From Bosea sp. (in: a-proteobacteria) (lineage in GTDB: Bacteria > Pseudomonadota > Alphaproteobacteria > Rhizobiales > Beijerinckiaceae), in assembly GCF_023953965.1 (NCBI RefSeq), contig NZ_JAMLIX010000001.1:2294501-2358500 (forward strand): a DNA stretch of 64,000 nt, in the 5' to 3' direction. This document shows, piece by piece, positions 13,113 through 22,892 of this stretch (its first letter is position 1; each line of letters opens with the position of its first letter). A model generated the notes under the pieces. The model was not told the origin of the DNA, did not search any database, and saw nothing but the letters and a program-made list of their open reading frames with translations. A program made the position numbers and the translations under genes.

Positions 13113-14018
13113 ATGGCGAGGCCCGTGCCGCTTCCTTCAGAGGCGCCTTCCGAGACCGGCCGCGCGCGAATCGCCGCGATCGGCCTGATGTGCGCGGCCG
13201 TTCTGGTGCTCGCGCTGCTCGACACCAGCGTGAAATGGCTGAGCCAGTCGATGAATCCGCTGCAGGTGGTGTTCGCGCGCTCGGTCGGCGGCATGATCCT
13301 GGTCCTGGCCGTCCTCAATCCGTGGACGCATCCGGGCGTGCTGCGCACCTCCCGTCCCTGGCTGCAAGGGGGCCGCTCGCTCCTGATGTTCGGCACGACG
13401 CTGTTGAACTTCATCGCCTTGCGCTATCTCCAGCTCGCCGAGACGACGTCGATCATGTTCGCGGCGCCGTTCGTGGTGGCGCTGGCATCGGGACCCCTGC
13501 TCGGCGAATGGCCGGGGCCGCGGCGGCTCATGGCGATCGCGGTGGGTTTCCTCGGCGTGCTGGTAGTGACGCGGCCGGGGTTCGGCGCCATGCATCCGGC
13601 GGCGCTGCTGAGCGCTGTGGCCTGCCTGTGCTATGCCTTCTACGCGCTCGCGACGCGGGTGCTGTCGGGCCATGATTCATCGCAGACCACGATGGTCTAT
13701 TCGGGCGCGGCGTCGGCGCTGGCGACCATCCCGCTCCTGCCCTGGATCTGGGAGACGCCGCAGACGCCGTTCGTCTGGCTGATGATGTTCGTGCTCGGCG
13801 TACTCGGCAGCTTCGGCCACTGGCTCCTGATCCTGGCGCATCGCCTCGCCCCGGCGACGGTGCTGGCGCCCTTCGTCTATTCGCAGATCGTCTGGATGCT
13901 GCTGCTCGGCTGGCTCATCTTCGACCACTTGCCGGACCGCTGGACCTTCGCCGGCGCCGGCATCGTCATCGCCTCGGGGCTTTATCTGCTCTACCGCGAG
14001 CGGGTGGTGAGGCGGTAG
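13113..14018 (+). CDS. EamA/DMT family permease
   Basis: A 301-residue inner-membrane protein with about ten hydrophobic segments, arranged as two EamA repeats. The first helix reads GLMCAAVLVLALLDTSVKWL with the family's charged residues at its end, and the second half has LGSFGHWLLILAHRLAPATV and a final helix followed by LYRERVVRR. Relatives export amino acids, riboflavin precursors or other small metabolites; the substrate cannot be read here. It ends 24 bases before the 3' end of kup, in convergent orientation. Confidence 0.85.
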   Translation: MARPVPLPSEAPSETGRARIAAIGLMCAAVLVLALLDTSVKWLSQSMNPLQVVFARSVGGMILVLAVLNPWTHPGVLRTSRPWLQGGRSLLMFGTTLLNFIALRYLQLAETTSIMFAAPFVVALASGPLLGEWPGPRRLMAIAVGFLGVLVVTRPGFGAMHPAALLSAVACLCYAFYALATRVLSGHDSSQTTMVYSGAASALATIPLLPWIWETPQTPFVWLMMFVLGVLGSFGHWLLILAHRLAPATVLAPFVYSQIVWMLLLGWLIFDHLPDRWTFAGAGIVIASGLYLLYRERVVRR

Positions 14019-14037
14019 GCGGCAGGACCGGCCGCCT
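14017..14037. terminator. Possible hairpin terminator between convergent genes
   Basis: AGGCGGC (14017-14023) pairs with GCCGCCT (14031-14037) around a 7-base loop in the 24-base gap between the EamA permease and kup. There is no T-run on either side, so termination is only plausible from its position. Confidence 0.35.
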
Positions 14038-14042
14038 TCGCG

Positions 14043-16007
14043 TCAGACCATGACCTGCGTGCCGACCTCGACGACGCGGCCGGTCGGGATCTGGAAGAAG
14101 CTCGTCGCGTCGGTCGCGCTCTTGGTCAGGCCGATGAAGAGATTGTCCTGCCAGACCGGCATGCCCGATTGCGGCGAAGCCTTTATCGAGCGGCGCGACA
14201 GGAAGAACGAGGTCGACATGATGTCGAACTTGAAGCCCTGCTTGCGCAGCATCGCCAGGCCCTTGGGCACGTTCGGGCTTTCCATGTAGCCATAGACCAT
14301 CTCGACCCGCCAGAAATCGTCGGTGATGCGGGAGAGGCGCACGCGCTCCTCCTCGGCGATGTGCGGCGTGTCGGCCGAGCGCACGGTCAGGACGACGTTG
14401 CGCTCGTGCAGCACCTTGTTGTGCTTGAGGTTGTGCAGGAGCGAGGCCGGCGCGGTCTGCGGGTCGCTGGTCAGGAAGACGGCCATGCCCTTGACGCGCA
14501 CCGGCGGGCTCTTGGACAGCATGGTGACGAGCTCGAGCAGCGGCACGTCGGTCTTGCGCGTCTTGTCGAACAGGATCCTGGTGCCGCGCATCCAGGTCCA
14601 CATGATCAGCGTCAGCGCCATGGCGAGCAGCACCGGCACATAGCCGCCATGGAGCAGCTTCAGCATGTTGGCCGAGAAGAAGGCGACGTCGACCAGCAGG
14701 AAGGGCAGGATCAGCGCGGCGGTCGCCGGCAGGCTCCAGCCCCAGTGGCGGCGGATGACGATGGAGGCAAGCAGCGAGGAGACCACCATCGTGCCGAAGA
14801 CCGAGATGCCATAGGCATGCGACAGGCTGGAGGAGGTGCGGAACGACCAGACGAGGATCAGCACGACGACGAGCAGCAGCAGGTTGACGCGCGGCACGTA
14901 GATCTGGCCCGAGGTCTGCTCGGAGGTGTGCCGGATCTCCATGCGCGGCAGAAGGCCGAGCTGGATCGCCTGCCGCGTCAGCGAGAAGGCGCCGGTGATG
15001 ACCGACTGGCTGGCGATGATCGTCGCGACCGTCGCCATGATGACGAAGGGCAGCAGCAGGCCCTGCGGCGCGAGCCGATAGAACGGATTGTCGATCGCCG
15101 TCGGGTCGGAGAGGATCAGCGCGCCCTGGCCGAGATAGTTGAGCCACAGGGCCGGGAAGACGACATAGAGCCAGGCGCCGCGGATCGGGCCCCGGCCGAA
15201 ATGGCCCATATCGGCATAGAGCGCCTCCGCCCCGGTGACGGCCAGACAGACCGAGCCGAGCACGGCCAGCGCCACACCGGCATGGTCACGGAAAAAGAGC
15301 AGTGCGTACCAGGGATTGATCGAGCGGAAGATCTGGGGGTCGTCGGCGATGTGATAAATGCCGAGCCCGGCGAGCGTCAGGAACCAGACCAGCATGAGCG
15401 GCCCGAACAGGGTTGCGACGCGGTGGGTGCCGTGGCTCTGCATGACGAACAGGCCGATCAGGATCACCGAGGCGATCCAAAGGATGTAGTCGTCGAGCGC
15501 AGGCGTGACGAGCTTCACGCCCTCGATCGCCGAGAGGACGGAGATCGCCGGGGTGATGACGGTGTCGCCGTAGAACAGGCCGGCGCCGATCATTCCGAGC
15601 AGCAGGGCGACATGGCTGCGGGCACGGCCCAGGCTGCGCTGGGCCAAAGCGACGAGAGTGAGGATGCCGCCTTCGCCGTTGTTGTCGGCGCGCATCAGCA
15701 GCACGACGTATTTGAGCGTCACTACGACCACGAGCGACCACAGTATCAGCGAGAGCACGCCGATGACGACCGTCGGGGGAACCGAGGCGTTCTCCACGCC
15801 GCCGGTCGCGGCCAGGATCGTCTCGCGCAGCGCGTAGAGCGGACTCGTGCCGATGTCGCCGTAGACGACGCCGAGCGCGCCCAGCGCCAGCGCCGCGAAG
15901 CCCGCCTTGCCGTGCCCCTGGCCGCCGTTCGAATCGGATCCGGGGTCGAGCCCTAAGCGGGAATCCTCCGGTCGGGCGGTCGCGGAATTCGGGTTCTCAT
16001 GCCCCAT
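14043..16007 (-). CDS. kup: Low-affinity potassium transporter Kup
   Basis: Proton-coupled potassium uptake protein of the KUP/HAK/KT family; 654 residues. After a hydrophilic, Gly/Asp-rich N-terminal tail of about 35 residues comes the signature [19 protein letters not shown], then twelve hydrophobic segments up to about residue 460, including [13 protein letters not shown], and a cytoplasmic C-terminal domain ending in [13 protein letters not shown]. The start ATG at 16007 has GGAG just upstream. It lies 79 bases downstream of ispG on the same strand; I see no functional link between the two. Confidence 0.96.
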   Translation of the reverse strand: MGHENPNSATARPEDSRLGLDPGSDSNGGQGHGKAGFAALALGALGVVYGDIGTSPLYALRETILAATGGVENASVPPTVVIGVLSLILWSLVVVVTLKYVVLLMRADNNGEGGILTLVALAQRSLGRARSHVALLLGMIGAGLFYGDTVITPAISVLSAIEGVKLVTPALDDYILWIASVILIGLFVMQSHGTHRVATLFGPLMLVWFLTLAGLGIYHIADDPQIFRSINPWYALLFFRDHAGVALAVLGSVCLAVTGAEALYADMGHFGRGPIRGAWLYVVFPALWLNYLGQGALILSDPTAIDNPFYRLAPQGLLLPFVIMATVATIIASQSVITGAFSLTRQAIQLGLLPRMEIRHTSEQTSGQIYVPRVNLLLLVVVLILVWSFRTSSSLSHAYGISVFGTMVVSSLLASIVIRRHWGWSLPATAALILPFLLVDVAFFSANMLKLLHGGYVPVLLAMALTLIMWTWMRGTRILFDKTRKTDVPLLELVTMLSKSPPVRVKGMAVFLTSDPQTAPASLLHNLKHNKVLHERNVVLTVRSADTPHIAEEERVRLSRITDDFWRVEMVYGYMESPNVPKGLAMLRKQGFKFDIMSTSFFLSRRSIKASPQSGMPVWQDNLFIGLTKSATDATSFFQIPTGRVVEVGTQVMV

Positions 16008-16086
16008 AGGGGATCTCCGCGCATGCTGCGGTGCAGCGAAAGGCTGGGGCCTCTAGCACGTTGCGGGTGAGCGCGCAAAGGAGGGA

Positions 16087-17361
<1,275 letters not shown>

Positions 17362-17401
17362 GCGGGCTGCTCTAGAGGTTGCCCATGACCATGGGAAGAC
17401 A

Positions 17402-17950
17402 TCACGAACCGGTGCTCCGGCAATGCTCGCAGCGGCCGACGATCTCGACCATCTGGTGAGAGGGTGAGAATTGCCGCGTTTCGGCGATGGCCGCCACCGC
17501 TTTCTTCATGGCGGGCGAGGAATCCTCGTCGACCCCGCCGCAGGATTCGCAGATCAGGAAGGCGACGACCTCGTTTACGCCATGGCCGTGCAGGCAGGCG
17601 ACATAGGCGTTCTTCGACGACAGGCGGTGGACGAAGCCCTGCTCGACCAGGAAGTCGAGCGCGCGGTAGATCGAGATCGGCGCGAGCCGGCGCCCGCCTT
17701 CCGGCGAGAGCCGGTCGGCCAGGTCATAGGCGCCGACCGGGCGATGGTCGGCATGGAGCGCCTCCAGCGCCTGCCGCCGGATCGGGGTCAGGCGCAGGCC
17801 CCGCTCGCGGCAGATGCGCTCGGCCCGGGCAAGCGCTTCCGCCGCATGGCGGCGATGCTCGTCGGCATGGCGGCAGGCCCCGTCGCCATGGTCATGGGAC
17901 GCATGGTCATGGCCACCGTGGGAATGCGCATTCGGCTGCATTTTCGTCAT
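17402..17950 (-). CDS. Fur family transcriptional regulator, probably Zur
   Basis: A metal-responsive repressor, about 182 residues from ATG 17950 ([13 protein letters not shown]); in-frame starts at 18001 (ATG) and 18007 (GTG) would add about 17-19 residues and cannot be excluded. The winged-helix part has [19 protein letters not shown] and the recognition helix [18 protein letters not shown]. Two CxxC motifs near the end (CESCGG, CEHCRS) form the structural zinc site, and the [17 protein letters not shown] layout is closest to Zur. The N-terminal 35 residues are unusually rich in histidine ([16 protein letters not shown]), a plausible extra metal-binding arm. No zinc transporter genes are nearby, so Zur is preferred but not certain. 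Confidence 0.85.
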   Translation of the reverse strand: MTKMQPNAHSHGGHDHASHDHGDGACRHADEHRRHAAEALARAERICRERGLRLTPIRRQALEALHADHRPVGAYDLADRLSPEGGRRLAPISIYRALDFLVEQGFVHRLSSKNAYVACLHGHGVNEVVAFLICESCGGVDEDSSPAMKKAVAAIAETRQFSPSHQMVEIVGRCEHCRSTGS

Positions 17951-18061
17951 GTTGCGTTGCGAAGACTCATCGGGCAACCTGCGCGATATCCGTCGGTGCA
18001 TTGCCACGTCCTGATCCGACCCTAAGCATTTTCTTCCCGATTGTCAGGAGCCTTGACGCTC

Positions 18062-18847
18062 ATGTTCCTCAAAGACCGTACCGCTGCCATCACCGGATCG
18101 ACCTCCGGCATCGGGCTCGCCTATGCCCGCGCGCTCGCAGCCGAGGGCGCCAACCTCGTGATCAACGGCATCATGGCGCCGGCCGACGCCGAGAAGCTGC
18201 GCGCCGATCTGGCGGCCGAATTCGGGGTCGCGGTGGTGTTCTCTGACGCCGATATGGGCAAGCCCGCCGAGATCGCCGGCTTCATCGCCGCGGGCGAGAA
18301 GGCGTTCGGCGCCATCGACATCCTGATCAACAATGCCGGCATCCAGTTTGTTTCGCCGGTCGACGAATTTCCGCCGGAGAAATGGGACCAGATCATCGCG
18401 ATCAACCTGTCCTCTGCCTTCCACACGATCCGCGCCGCCCTGCCGAAGATGAGGGAGAAGGGCTGGGGCCGCATCATCAACACGGCCTCCGCGCATGCGC
18501 TCACCGCCTCGCCGTTCAAGAGCGCCTATGTCGCCGCCAAGCACGGCATCGCGGGCCTCACCAAGACGGTCGCGCTCGAGGTCGCGACCAAGGGCATCAC
18601 CGTCAACGCCATCGCGCCCGGCTATGTCTGGACGCCGCTGGTCGAGAAGCAGATCCCCGATACGATGAAGGTCCGTGGTCTGACCCGGGAGCAGGTCGTC
18701 AACGACGTCATGCTGGCCGGGCAGCCGACCAAGGAATTCGTCATGGTCGAGCAGGTGGCGGCGCTGGCGGTGTTCCTGTGCACCGATGCGGCGAAGTCGA
18801 TCACCGGCTCGGTCCTGCCGATCGACGGCGGCTGGACGGCCGCGTGA
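18062..18847 (+). CDS. bdhA: 3-hydroxybutyrate dehydrogenase (SDR family)
   Basis: NAD-dependent short-chain dehydrogenase, 261 residues, closest in pattern to D-3-hydroxybutyrate dehydrogenase, which turns 3-hydroxybutyrate from PHB breakdown into acetoacetate. The cofactor motif TGSTSGIG is near residue 10, NNAGIQ follows at about 87, and the catalytic serine and YxxxK lie in NTASAHALTASPFKSAYVAAKHG. The substrate-binding stretch GYVWTPLVEKQIPD is characteristic of this subgroup. ATG 18062 has CAGGAG 11 bases upstream and is preferred over 18041. Its stop overlaps the start of the following patatin gene by four bases. Confidence 0.9.
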   Translation: MFLKDRTAAITGSTSGIGLAYARALAAEGANLVINGIMAPADAEKLRADLAAEFGVAVVFSDADMGKPAEIAGFIAAGEKAFGAIDILINNAGIQFVSPVDEFPPEKWDQIIAINLSSAFHTIRAALPKMREKGWGRIINTASAHALTASPFKSAYVAAKHGIAGLTKTVALEVATKGITVNAIAPGYVWTPLVEKQIPDTMKVRGLTREQVVNDVMLAGQPTKEFVMVEQVAALAVFLCTDAAKSITGSVLPIDGGWTAA

Positions 18848-19917
18848 GCGGGCGCCCGTCGCGCAAGGCCGAGCCGGCCCCGGCTCTCACCGGCCCCGGA
18901 ACCGAGAAGATCGTATCGCTGGCGTTGCAGGGCGGGGGCGCGCACGGCGCCTTCACCTGGGGCGTGCTCGACGCCGTGCTGGAGGACGGGCGCCTCGGCA
19001 TCGAGGCGCTGACCGGCACCAGCGCCGGCGCGATGAACGCGGTCGTGCTGGCCGAGGGCTGGATCGAGGGCGGGGCGGAGGGGGCGCGCGCCAAGCTCGA
19101 GGCATTCTGGCGGGCGATCAGCGTCGACGGCAAATACGGCGGCTCGCAGCGCTCGCTGCTCGACACCATGCTCGGCGCCTGGGGCAACGCCAGCGGCACG
19201 CCGCCGGGCATGCTGTTCCTCGAGATGTTCGCCAAGGTGGCGAGCCCCTACGACGTCAACCCGCTCAACATCAACCCGCTGCGCGGCGTCATCGCCGAGC
19301 TGATCGATTTCGACAAGGTGCGCGCCTGCGACGCGGTCAAGCTGTTCATCGCGGCCACCAACGTCCGCACCGGCAAGATCGCGGTGTTCGAGGGCCGCGA
19401 GCTGACGCCGGACCATCTGATGGCCTCGGCCTGCCTGCCGATGGTGTTCCAGGCGGTGGAGATCGGCGGCGAGGCCTATTGGGACGGCGGCTATATGGGC
19501 AACCCGGCCCTCTACCCGCTGTTCTACGAGGCGCGTTGCGACGACGTGCTCCTGGTGCAGATCAACCCGATCCAGCGCCGGGAGCTGCCGACCAGGGCGC
19601 GCGAGATCCAGGACAGGCTGAACGAGATCACCTTCAACGCCTCGCTGCTCCGCGAATTCAGGGCGATCGACTTCGTCAACCGCCTCGTCGATGCCGGCAA
19701 GCTGCCGCGCGACGAATACAAGCGCGTGCTGATGCACCGCATCGACGGCGGCCTGCCATTGGCCGAACTCACCTCCTCCTCGCGGATGAACGCGGAGTGG
19801 TCCTTCCTCCTGAAGCTGCGCGACATCGGCCGCAGCGCCGGCAAGCGCTGGCTGAAGCGCAACTACGAGGCGATCGGCCAGAGCGGAACGCTCGACCTCA
19901 GGGAGGCGATCGGCTGA
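18844..19917 (+). CDS. Patatin-like phospholipase/esterase family protein
   Basis: A 357-residue serine hydrolase with the patatin Ser-Asp dyad: oxyanion loop GGGAHGAFTWGVLD, nucleophile elbow GTSAGAMNA, and the aspartate in DGGYMGNPAL. The C-terminal third resembles the DUF3734 extension seen in rhizobial patatins. It starts with GTG at 18844 inside the bdhA stop (GTGA overlap), so translation is coupled. This pairing with 3-hydroxybutyrate dehydrogenase suggests a role in lipid or polyhydroxybutyrate turnover, but whether its substrate is a phospholipid or an intracellular polyester cannot be told from sequence. No signal peptide, so cytoplasmic or granule-associated. Confidence 0.88.
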   Translation: MSGRPSRKAEPAPALTGPGTEKIVSLALQGGGAHGAFTWGVLDAVLEDGRLGIEALTGTSAGAMNAVVLAEGWIEGGAEGARAKLEAFWRAISVDGKYGGSQRSLLDTMLGAWGNASGTPPGMLFLEMFAKVASPYDVNPLNINPLRGVIAELIDFDKVRACDAVKLFIAATNVRTGKIAVFEGRELTPDHLMASACLPMVFQAVEIGGEAYWDGGYMGNPALYPLFYEARCDDVLLVQINPIQRRELPTRAREIQDRLNEITFNASLLREFRAIDFVNRLVDAGKLPRDEYKRVLMHRIDGGLPLAELTSSSRMNAEWSFLLKLRDIGRSAGKRWLKRNYEAIGQSGTLDLREAIG

Positions 19918-19995
19918 GGCGGAACGCTCTTGCGCGGCCCTGAGGCGTGATGTCATTCAGCAGCTTCGCCGCCTTTTCCAGGAAGAGGGGATTTC

Positions 19996-20412
19996 ATGAG
20001 CAAGCTGATCGTCACTGCCGGCCCGTACAGGTTCGATGCGAAGTTCGAGCTGGATGCGGCTCCCAAGACCTGCGCCGCGTTCAGGAAGCAGATGCCGTTC
20101 ATCAGCAAGATCGTGCATGTGCGCTGGAGCGGCGAGGGCGTCTGGATGCCGCTCGGTGATCTCGATTTCGGCGTCGGCTACGAGAACAACACGGCCTATC
20201 CGGCGCCCGGCCACATCATCCTCTATCCGGGCGGGGTCAGCGAGACCGAGATCCTGCTCGCCTATGGCGGCGTGCAGTTCGCCAGCAAGGCGGGCGTGCT
20301 CTCGGGCAACCACTTCATCACCCTGACCTCGGGGCTGGAGAACCTCTACGCGCTCGGCCGCAAGACGCTCTACGAAGGCGCGCAGGACATCCGCTTCGAC
20401 CTCGTCGGCTGA
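19996..20412 (+). CDS. DUF3830 family protein
   Basis: A 138-residue cytoplasmic protein matching my memory of DUF3830, a small beta-barrel family related to the cyclophilin-like fold. Features are the opening VTAGPYRFDAKFELDAAPKTC, the central YENNTAYPAPGHIILYPGG and the closing LYALGRKTLYEGAQ. Family members occur next to hydrolases and transporters, but no activity is established. AGGAAGAGGGG precedes the start. It is downstream of the patatin gene on the same strand (78-base gap) and is followed by a strong palindrome that probably ends its transcript. Confidence 0.75.
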   Translation: MSKLIVTAGPYRFDAKFELDAAPKTCAAFRKQMPFISKIVHVRWSGEGVWMPLGDLDFGVGYENNTAYPAPGHIILYPGGVSETEILLAYGGVQFASKAGVLSGNHFITLTSGLENLYALGRKTLYEGAQDIRFDLVG

Positions 20413-20419
20413 AGCTCGC

Positions 20420-20467
20420 AGCATCGGATTTTTCCGAAAAGTGGATTCCACTTTTCGGTCCGATGCT
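20420..20467. repeat. Palindromic intergenic repeat acting as a bidirectional terminator candidate
   Basis: An 11-base perfect stem CCGAAAAGTGG/CCACTTTTCGG (20434-20444 and 20448-20458) with loop ATT is extended by AGCATCGGA (20420-20428) pairing with TCCGATGCT (20459-20467); TTTTT on the left is an asymmetric bulge. It fills the 55-base gap between two convergent genes. Copies of this element are common between rhizobial genes; a degenerate relative is at 21914-21938. Confidence 0.8.
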
Positions 20468-20788
20468 CTAGCCCTTCGGTTTCTCCAGCAGGATCCCGCC
20501 CTGCCTCTCGACGCCGAGCTTGAGCTTCTCGGCGAAGACCGCGAGCATCCAGGGCAGCGTCACCTCGACGCGCACGAGCCTGTCCTCGACCTCGACGCGG
20601 CCATGGACGGCGTGGCCGAGCGCGCCGACGCCGAAATGCAGGGCGTCGCCCTCCCAGCGCTCCTCGGTGAGCTGCATCCTGACCATGCCGAGCCGGTCGC
20701 GGATGCCGTCCAGCCCGCCGCGCAGCCGTGCGAGCGCAGCATCGCGGCCGAGTTCATGGGAGATGGTGATGGAAACGGGCTTGCCCAT
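20468..20788 (-). CDS. Polyhydroxyalkanoic acid system family protein
   Basis: A 106-residue protein matching the small family annotated as polyhydroxyalkanoic acid system (PHA granule region) protein. Diagnostic features are the opening MGKPVSITISHELGRDAALA and the LGMVRMQLTEERWEGDALHF strand pattern, followed by VEVTLPWMLAVFAEKLK. The molecular role is unknown; relatives are linked to PHA synthesis loci. Here the gene sits about 1.6 kb from 3-hydroxybutyrate dehydrogenase, which gives weak support for a storage-polymer theme. It is convergent with the DUF3830 gene. Confidence 0.75.
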   Translation of the reverse strand: MGKPVSITISHELGRDAALARLRGGLDGIRDRLGMVRMQLTEERWEGDALHFGVGALGHAVHGRVEVEDRLVRVEVTLPWMLAVFAEKLKLGVERQGGILLEKPKG

Positions 20789-20861
20789 GGCGACTCATCG
20801 GAAAGGAAGGGGAGCCCTAGATGGCGCTGGCACCGGCGCTTTTCCAGCGCCGCAATGAAGA

Positions 20862-20880
20862 AGCCCGCCGGAGGCGGGCT
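20862..20880 (-). terminator. Hairpin at the 3' end of the 69-residue gene
   Basis: AGCCCGCC (20862-20869) and GGCGGGCT (20873-20880) form a perfect 8-pair stem with a 3-base loop, touching the stop codon of the minus-strand gene that ends at 20880. On the minus strand it is followed by TTCTTCATT, a weak T-rich tract. Confidence 0.6.
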
Positions 20881-21089
20881 CAGTCGCGTTCGTTCAGGCG
20901 CTTCTGGCCGGTCTGCGTCACGCGCCAGAGGGCGCCGTCCGGCTCGACGAGGCCGCGATCCCGCAGGGCCTGCAGCATCGTCTCATCGAAGATGAAGTGG
21001 CGGGTCTCCTCCTCGATGCTCTCCAGCGCGATCCATTCGGGATCCGAGAGAACGAACGGGTGAGCGATCTGGAGGTGCTGAACATGCAT
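20880..21089 (-). CDS. Small hypothetical protein (69 residues)
   Basis: A 69-residue soluble protein I do not recognise. The start at 21089 is fixed by AAGGAG 9-14 bases upstream (GAGAAGGAGACGCCGC). The sequence is acidic and helical (WIALESIEEETRHF) and its second half, TMLQALRDRGLVEPDGALWRVTQTGQKRL, reads like a partial winged-helix: a helix followed by a two-strand wing and a closing basic helix. It may be a degenerate or minimal DNA-binding protein, but that is inference. It stands alone between the PHA-system gene and the DUF883 gene. Confidence 0.6.
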   Translation of the reverse strand: MHVQHLQIAHPFVLSDPEWIALESIEEETRHFIFDETMLQALRDRGLVEPDGALWRVTQTGQKRLNERD

Positions 21090-21249
21090 GCGGCGTCTCC
21101 TTCTCGTTGATAGCCCCTGTCCGATGATGGGTCGCATGCAATCGTGACGCGGTCGTGACCGAGGCGCGCCTGTTTTGCCGCGGCGTTGGAACCGGGCCGC
21201 GCCCGCATCGTTCACTGCAATGACCCCATCCAGAAACGGAGAAACCGCC

Positions 21250-21888
21250 ATGGCGATCAGCAACAGCTTCCCGCCCGATGTCCCGAAGGCCGCCGAGGAG
21301 GCCGGGGAGACGGCAAGCGATCTGCGCGGCAAGGCGGCGGAGCTGGCCGGCCGGGCGGGCGAGACCGTGAGGGAAGGCTATGAGCGGGCGAAGGACGCCT
21401 GGGACGAGGCCGAGCCGCTCGAGGCCGTTCGCGAGGGCGGGCAGGCGGTGGTGCGCACCGTCGAGCGCCATCCGCTCGCCACGCTCGGGCTGGGTGCGCT
21501 CGGCATCGGGCTGATCGCCTGGGCTGTGTCGCGCAGAGAGCCTTCGCCCTCGCTGCCGGATTATGGCCGGTGGCGCGGCTGGCTCCAGGATTACGGGGCC
21601 GATGTGGCCGATGCGGGCGGCCGGGCGCTGAAATCCGGGCGAAGCTGGTTCGACGCGCAACGCGGCGTCGCCGACGATTACGCCGGCCGGGCTGGAGACT
21701 ATGCGGCGATCGCGCGCGACTATGCCGACAGGGGCGGGCGCATGCTGGCCAGGCGCGCCGGCCGCGAGCCGGTCGCGGCGCTGATCGGCATCGGGCTTGC
21801 GATCTACGCCGTCGGCTCGCTCATGAGCGCGGCGTCCGCTGCCGAGCCGGCCCCGCCGCCGGCCCGGAAACGCGCGTCCCGGCGCTGA
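21250..21888 (+). CDS. DUF883/YqjD-like membrane-anchored protein
   Basis: A 212-residue protein. Residues about 15-65 are an amphipathic Ala/Glu-rich helix of the DUF883 type (ASDLRGKAAELAGRAGETV, ERAKDAWDEAE), followed by a hydrophobic segment HPLATLGLGALGIGLIAWAV (about 76-96). Unlike the classic roughly 100-residue YqjD/ElaB form it continues with a Tyr/Asp/Arg-rich region and a second hydrophobic segment (ALIGIGLAIYAVGSLMSAAS) and a basic tail. E. coli YqjD binds stationary-phase ribosomes to the membrane; whether this relative does is unknown. ACGGAGAAACCGCC precedes the start. Confidence 0.7.
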   Translation: MAISNSFPPDVPKAAEEAGETASDLRGKAAELAGRAGETVREGYERAKDAWDEAEPLEAVREGGQAVVRTVERHPLATLGLGALGIGLIAWAVSRREPSPSLPDYGRWRGWLQDYGADVADAGGRALKSGRSWFDAQRGVADDYAGRAGDYAAIARDYADRGGRMLARRAGREPVAALIGIGLAIYAVGSLMSAASAAEPAPPPARKRASRR

Positions 21889-21913
21889 GCTATCCCATCG
21901 TCATGGCGCCGGG

Positions 21914-21938
21914 CCGAAAGACGGATTCCGCTTTTCGA
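21914..21938. repeat. Degenerate copy of the GGATTCC-core palindrome
   Basis: CCGAAAGACGG (21914-21924) and CCGCTTTTCG (21928-21937) pair imperfectly around ATT, giving the same GGATTCC core and AAAG/CTTTT arms as the repeat at 20434-20458. It lies just after the DUF883 gene and before the terminator at 21967. Confidence 0.55.
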
Positions 21939-21959
21939 CCCAGTGCCTTGCCGGCAGGC

Positions 21960-21991
21960 AAAAAAAACCCTGCGGCGGAAGGCGCCGCAGG
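21960..21991 (-). terminator. Intrinsic terminator of the minus-strand lipoprotein gene
   Basis: A perfect 10-pair stem CCCTGCGGCG/CGCCGCAGGG (21967-21976 and 21982-21991), 5-base loop, followed on the minus strand by seven T residues (21966-21960). It lies 46 bases beyond the stop of the gene at 22038-22334. Confidence 0.9.
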
Positions 21992-22037
21992 GCTTCGTTA
22001 TAGGGCAGGGCGCCTTTCGGGAAGGCGCCGCCCCGGC

Positions 22038-22334
22038 TCACCACCAGTAGCGGCGCGGGCCGTAATAGCCGTACCCGTAACGCGGTGCGGCACTGGCGGC
22101 GATGGCGCCGCCGATGACGCCGGCGGCCACGCCGGCCGCAACCGCATTGCCGGCCTCGTTGGAGGCGCGGCGGTTTTCGACATAGTTCGCCGAGCGGCAC
22201 TGCTGATAGGCGCGGGTGCCGGGGCGGAAACCCTGAGCCTCACAGGTGACTTCGGCGTCGGCCATGGATTCCTGCGCGGTCTGGCAACCGGCAAGAAGGG
22301 CGGCCATCGCCCCAACGATCAAAATGCTACGCAT
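22038..22334 (-). CDS. Small glycine-rich predicted lipoprotein
   Basis: A 98-residue envelope protein. The signal peptide ends in the lipobox LLAGC (Cys at 16), so it should be lipidated. The mature part has two further cysteines (EVTCEAQGF and YQQCRSANY), then a Gly/Ala-rich hydrophobic stretch (AGNAVAAGVAAGVIGGAIAA) able to span or lie in a membrane, and a Tyr/Gly/Arg/Trp tail. This resembles small glycine-zipper-type lipoproteins; no activity known. The start is followed from an AGGATAGAC-type ribosome-binding site, and the gene ends in a strong intrinsic terminator. Confidence 0.7.
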   Translation of the reverse strand: MRSILIVGAMAALLAGCQTAQESMADAEVTCEAQGFRPGTRAYQQCRSANYVENRRASNEAGNAVAAGVAAGVIGGAIAASAAPRYGYGYYGPRRYWW

Positions 22335-22556
22335 AGTCTATCCTTTTTCAGCCTCCCATCAGCCTGTCGCGACTTAAAGGCAGCCGTGCCGGCAGGTCAA
22401 GAATGTCGCAGCCTTTGCGTTAATGTTTCGGGCCGGATCGCGGCAACTTGGCCATGGCCGCGAGGCTGCGGGCGGATGCAGGGCGGCCCGGGCTTGCATT
22501 TGCGCCGAAGCGGCGGAACATGGCGGCGATCCGATCAGGACAGCCCGGACGCGACG

Positions 22557-22865
22557 ATGCCACGCTTCTTCATCCTTCTGCCGGCCTTGCTGCTTGGCGC
22601 CTGCGCCTATCATTCCTCGCGCAGCAGCATCGTCGTCGTGACCGACGCCAAGGGCGTCGTCGAGACTTGCGCGGCGCTCGGCGAGATCGACGGCCAGGAG
22701 AGCCTCCAGTCGATCATGACCCTGGACAAGACGCGCGATTCGGTGATCACGCGCCTGAAGATCGCCGCCGCCGAGATGGGCGGGACCCATGTCCTCGCCA
22801 GCGTCGCCGACATCAAGTGGAAGGGGCCGGACAGCAAGGGCACCGTCTACAAGTGCAATCCCTAG
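22557..22865 (+). CDS. DUF4156-like predicted lipoprotein
   Basis: A 102-residue protein. Residues 1-16 are a lipoprotein signal peptide with lipobox LLGAC. The mature domain contains VVTDAKGVVETCAALGEI near its start and a closing GGTHVLASVADIKWKGPDSKGTVYKC, matching the small DUF4156 fold, with two cysteines that could pair. Family function is unknown. I see no strong ribosome-binding site; the ATG at 22557 was chosen because it begins the signal peptide. It is divergent from the preceding lipoprotein gene and convergent with the iol operon. Confidence 0.65.
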   Translation: MPRFFILLPALLLGACAYHSSRSSIVVVTDAKGVVETCAALGEIDGQESLQSIMTLDKTRDSVITRLKIAAAEMGGTHVLASVADIKWKGPDSKGTVYKCNP

Positions 22866-22892
22866 CCGTTTTTCGTTCGACCCGGGAAGAAC

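Noticed and set aside
14169..15956. A long plus-strand frame opposite kup.
   Set aside because: Antisense shadow with charged low-complexity composition; Kup motifs on the minus strand explain the region.
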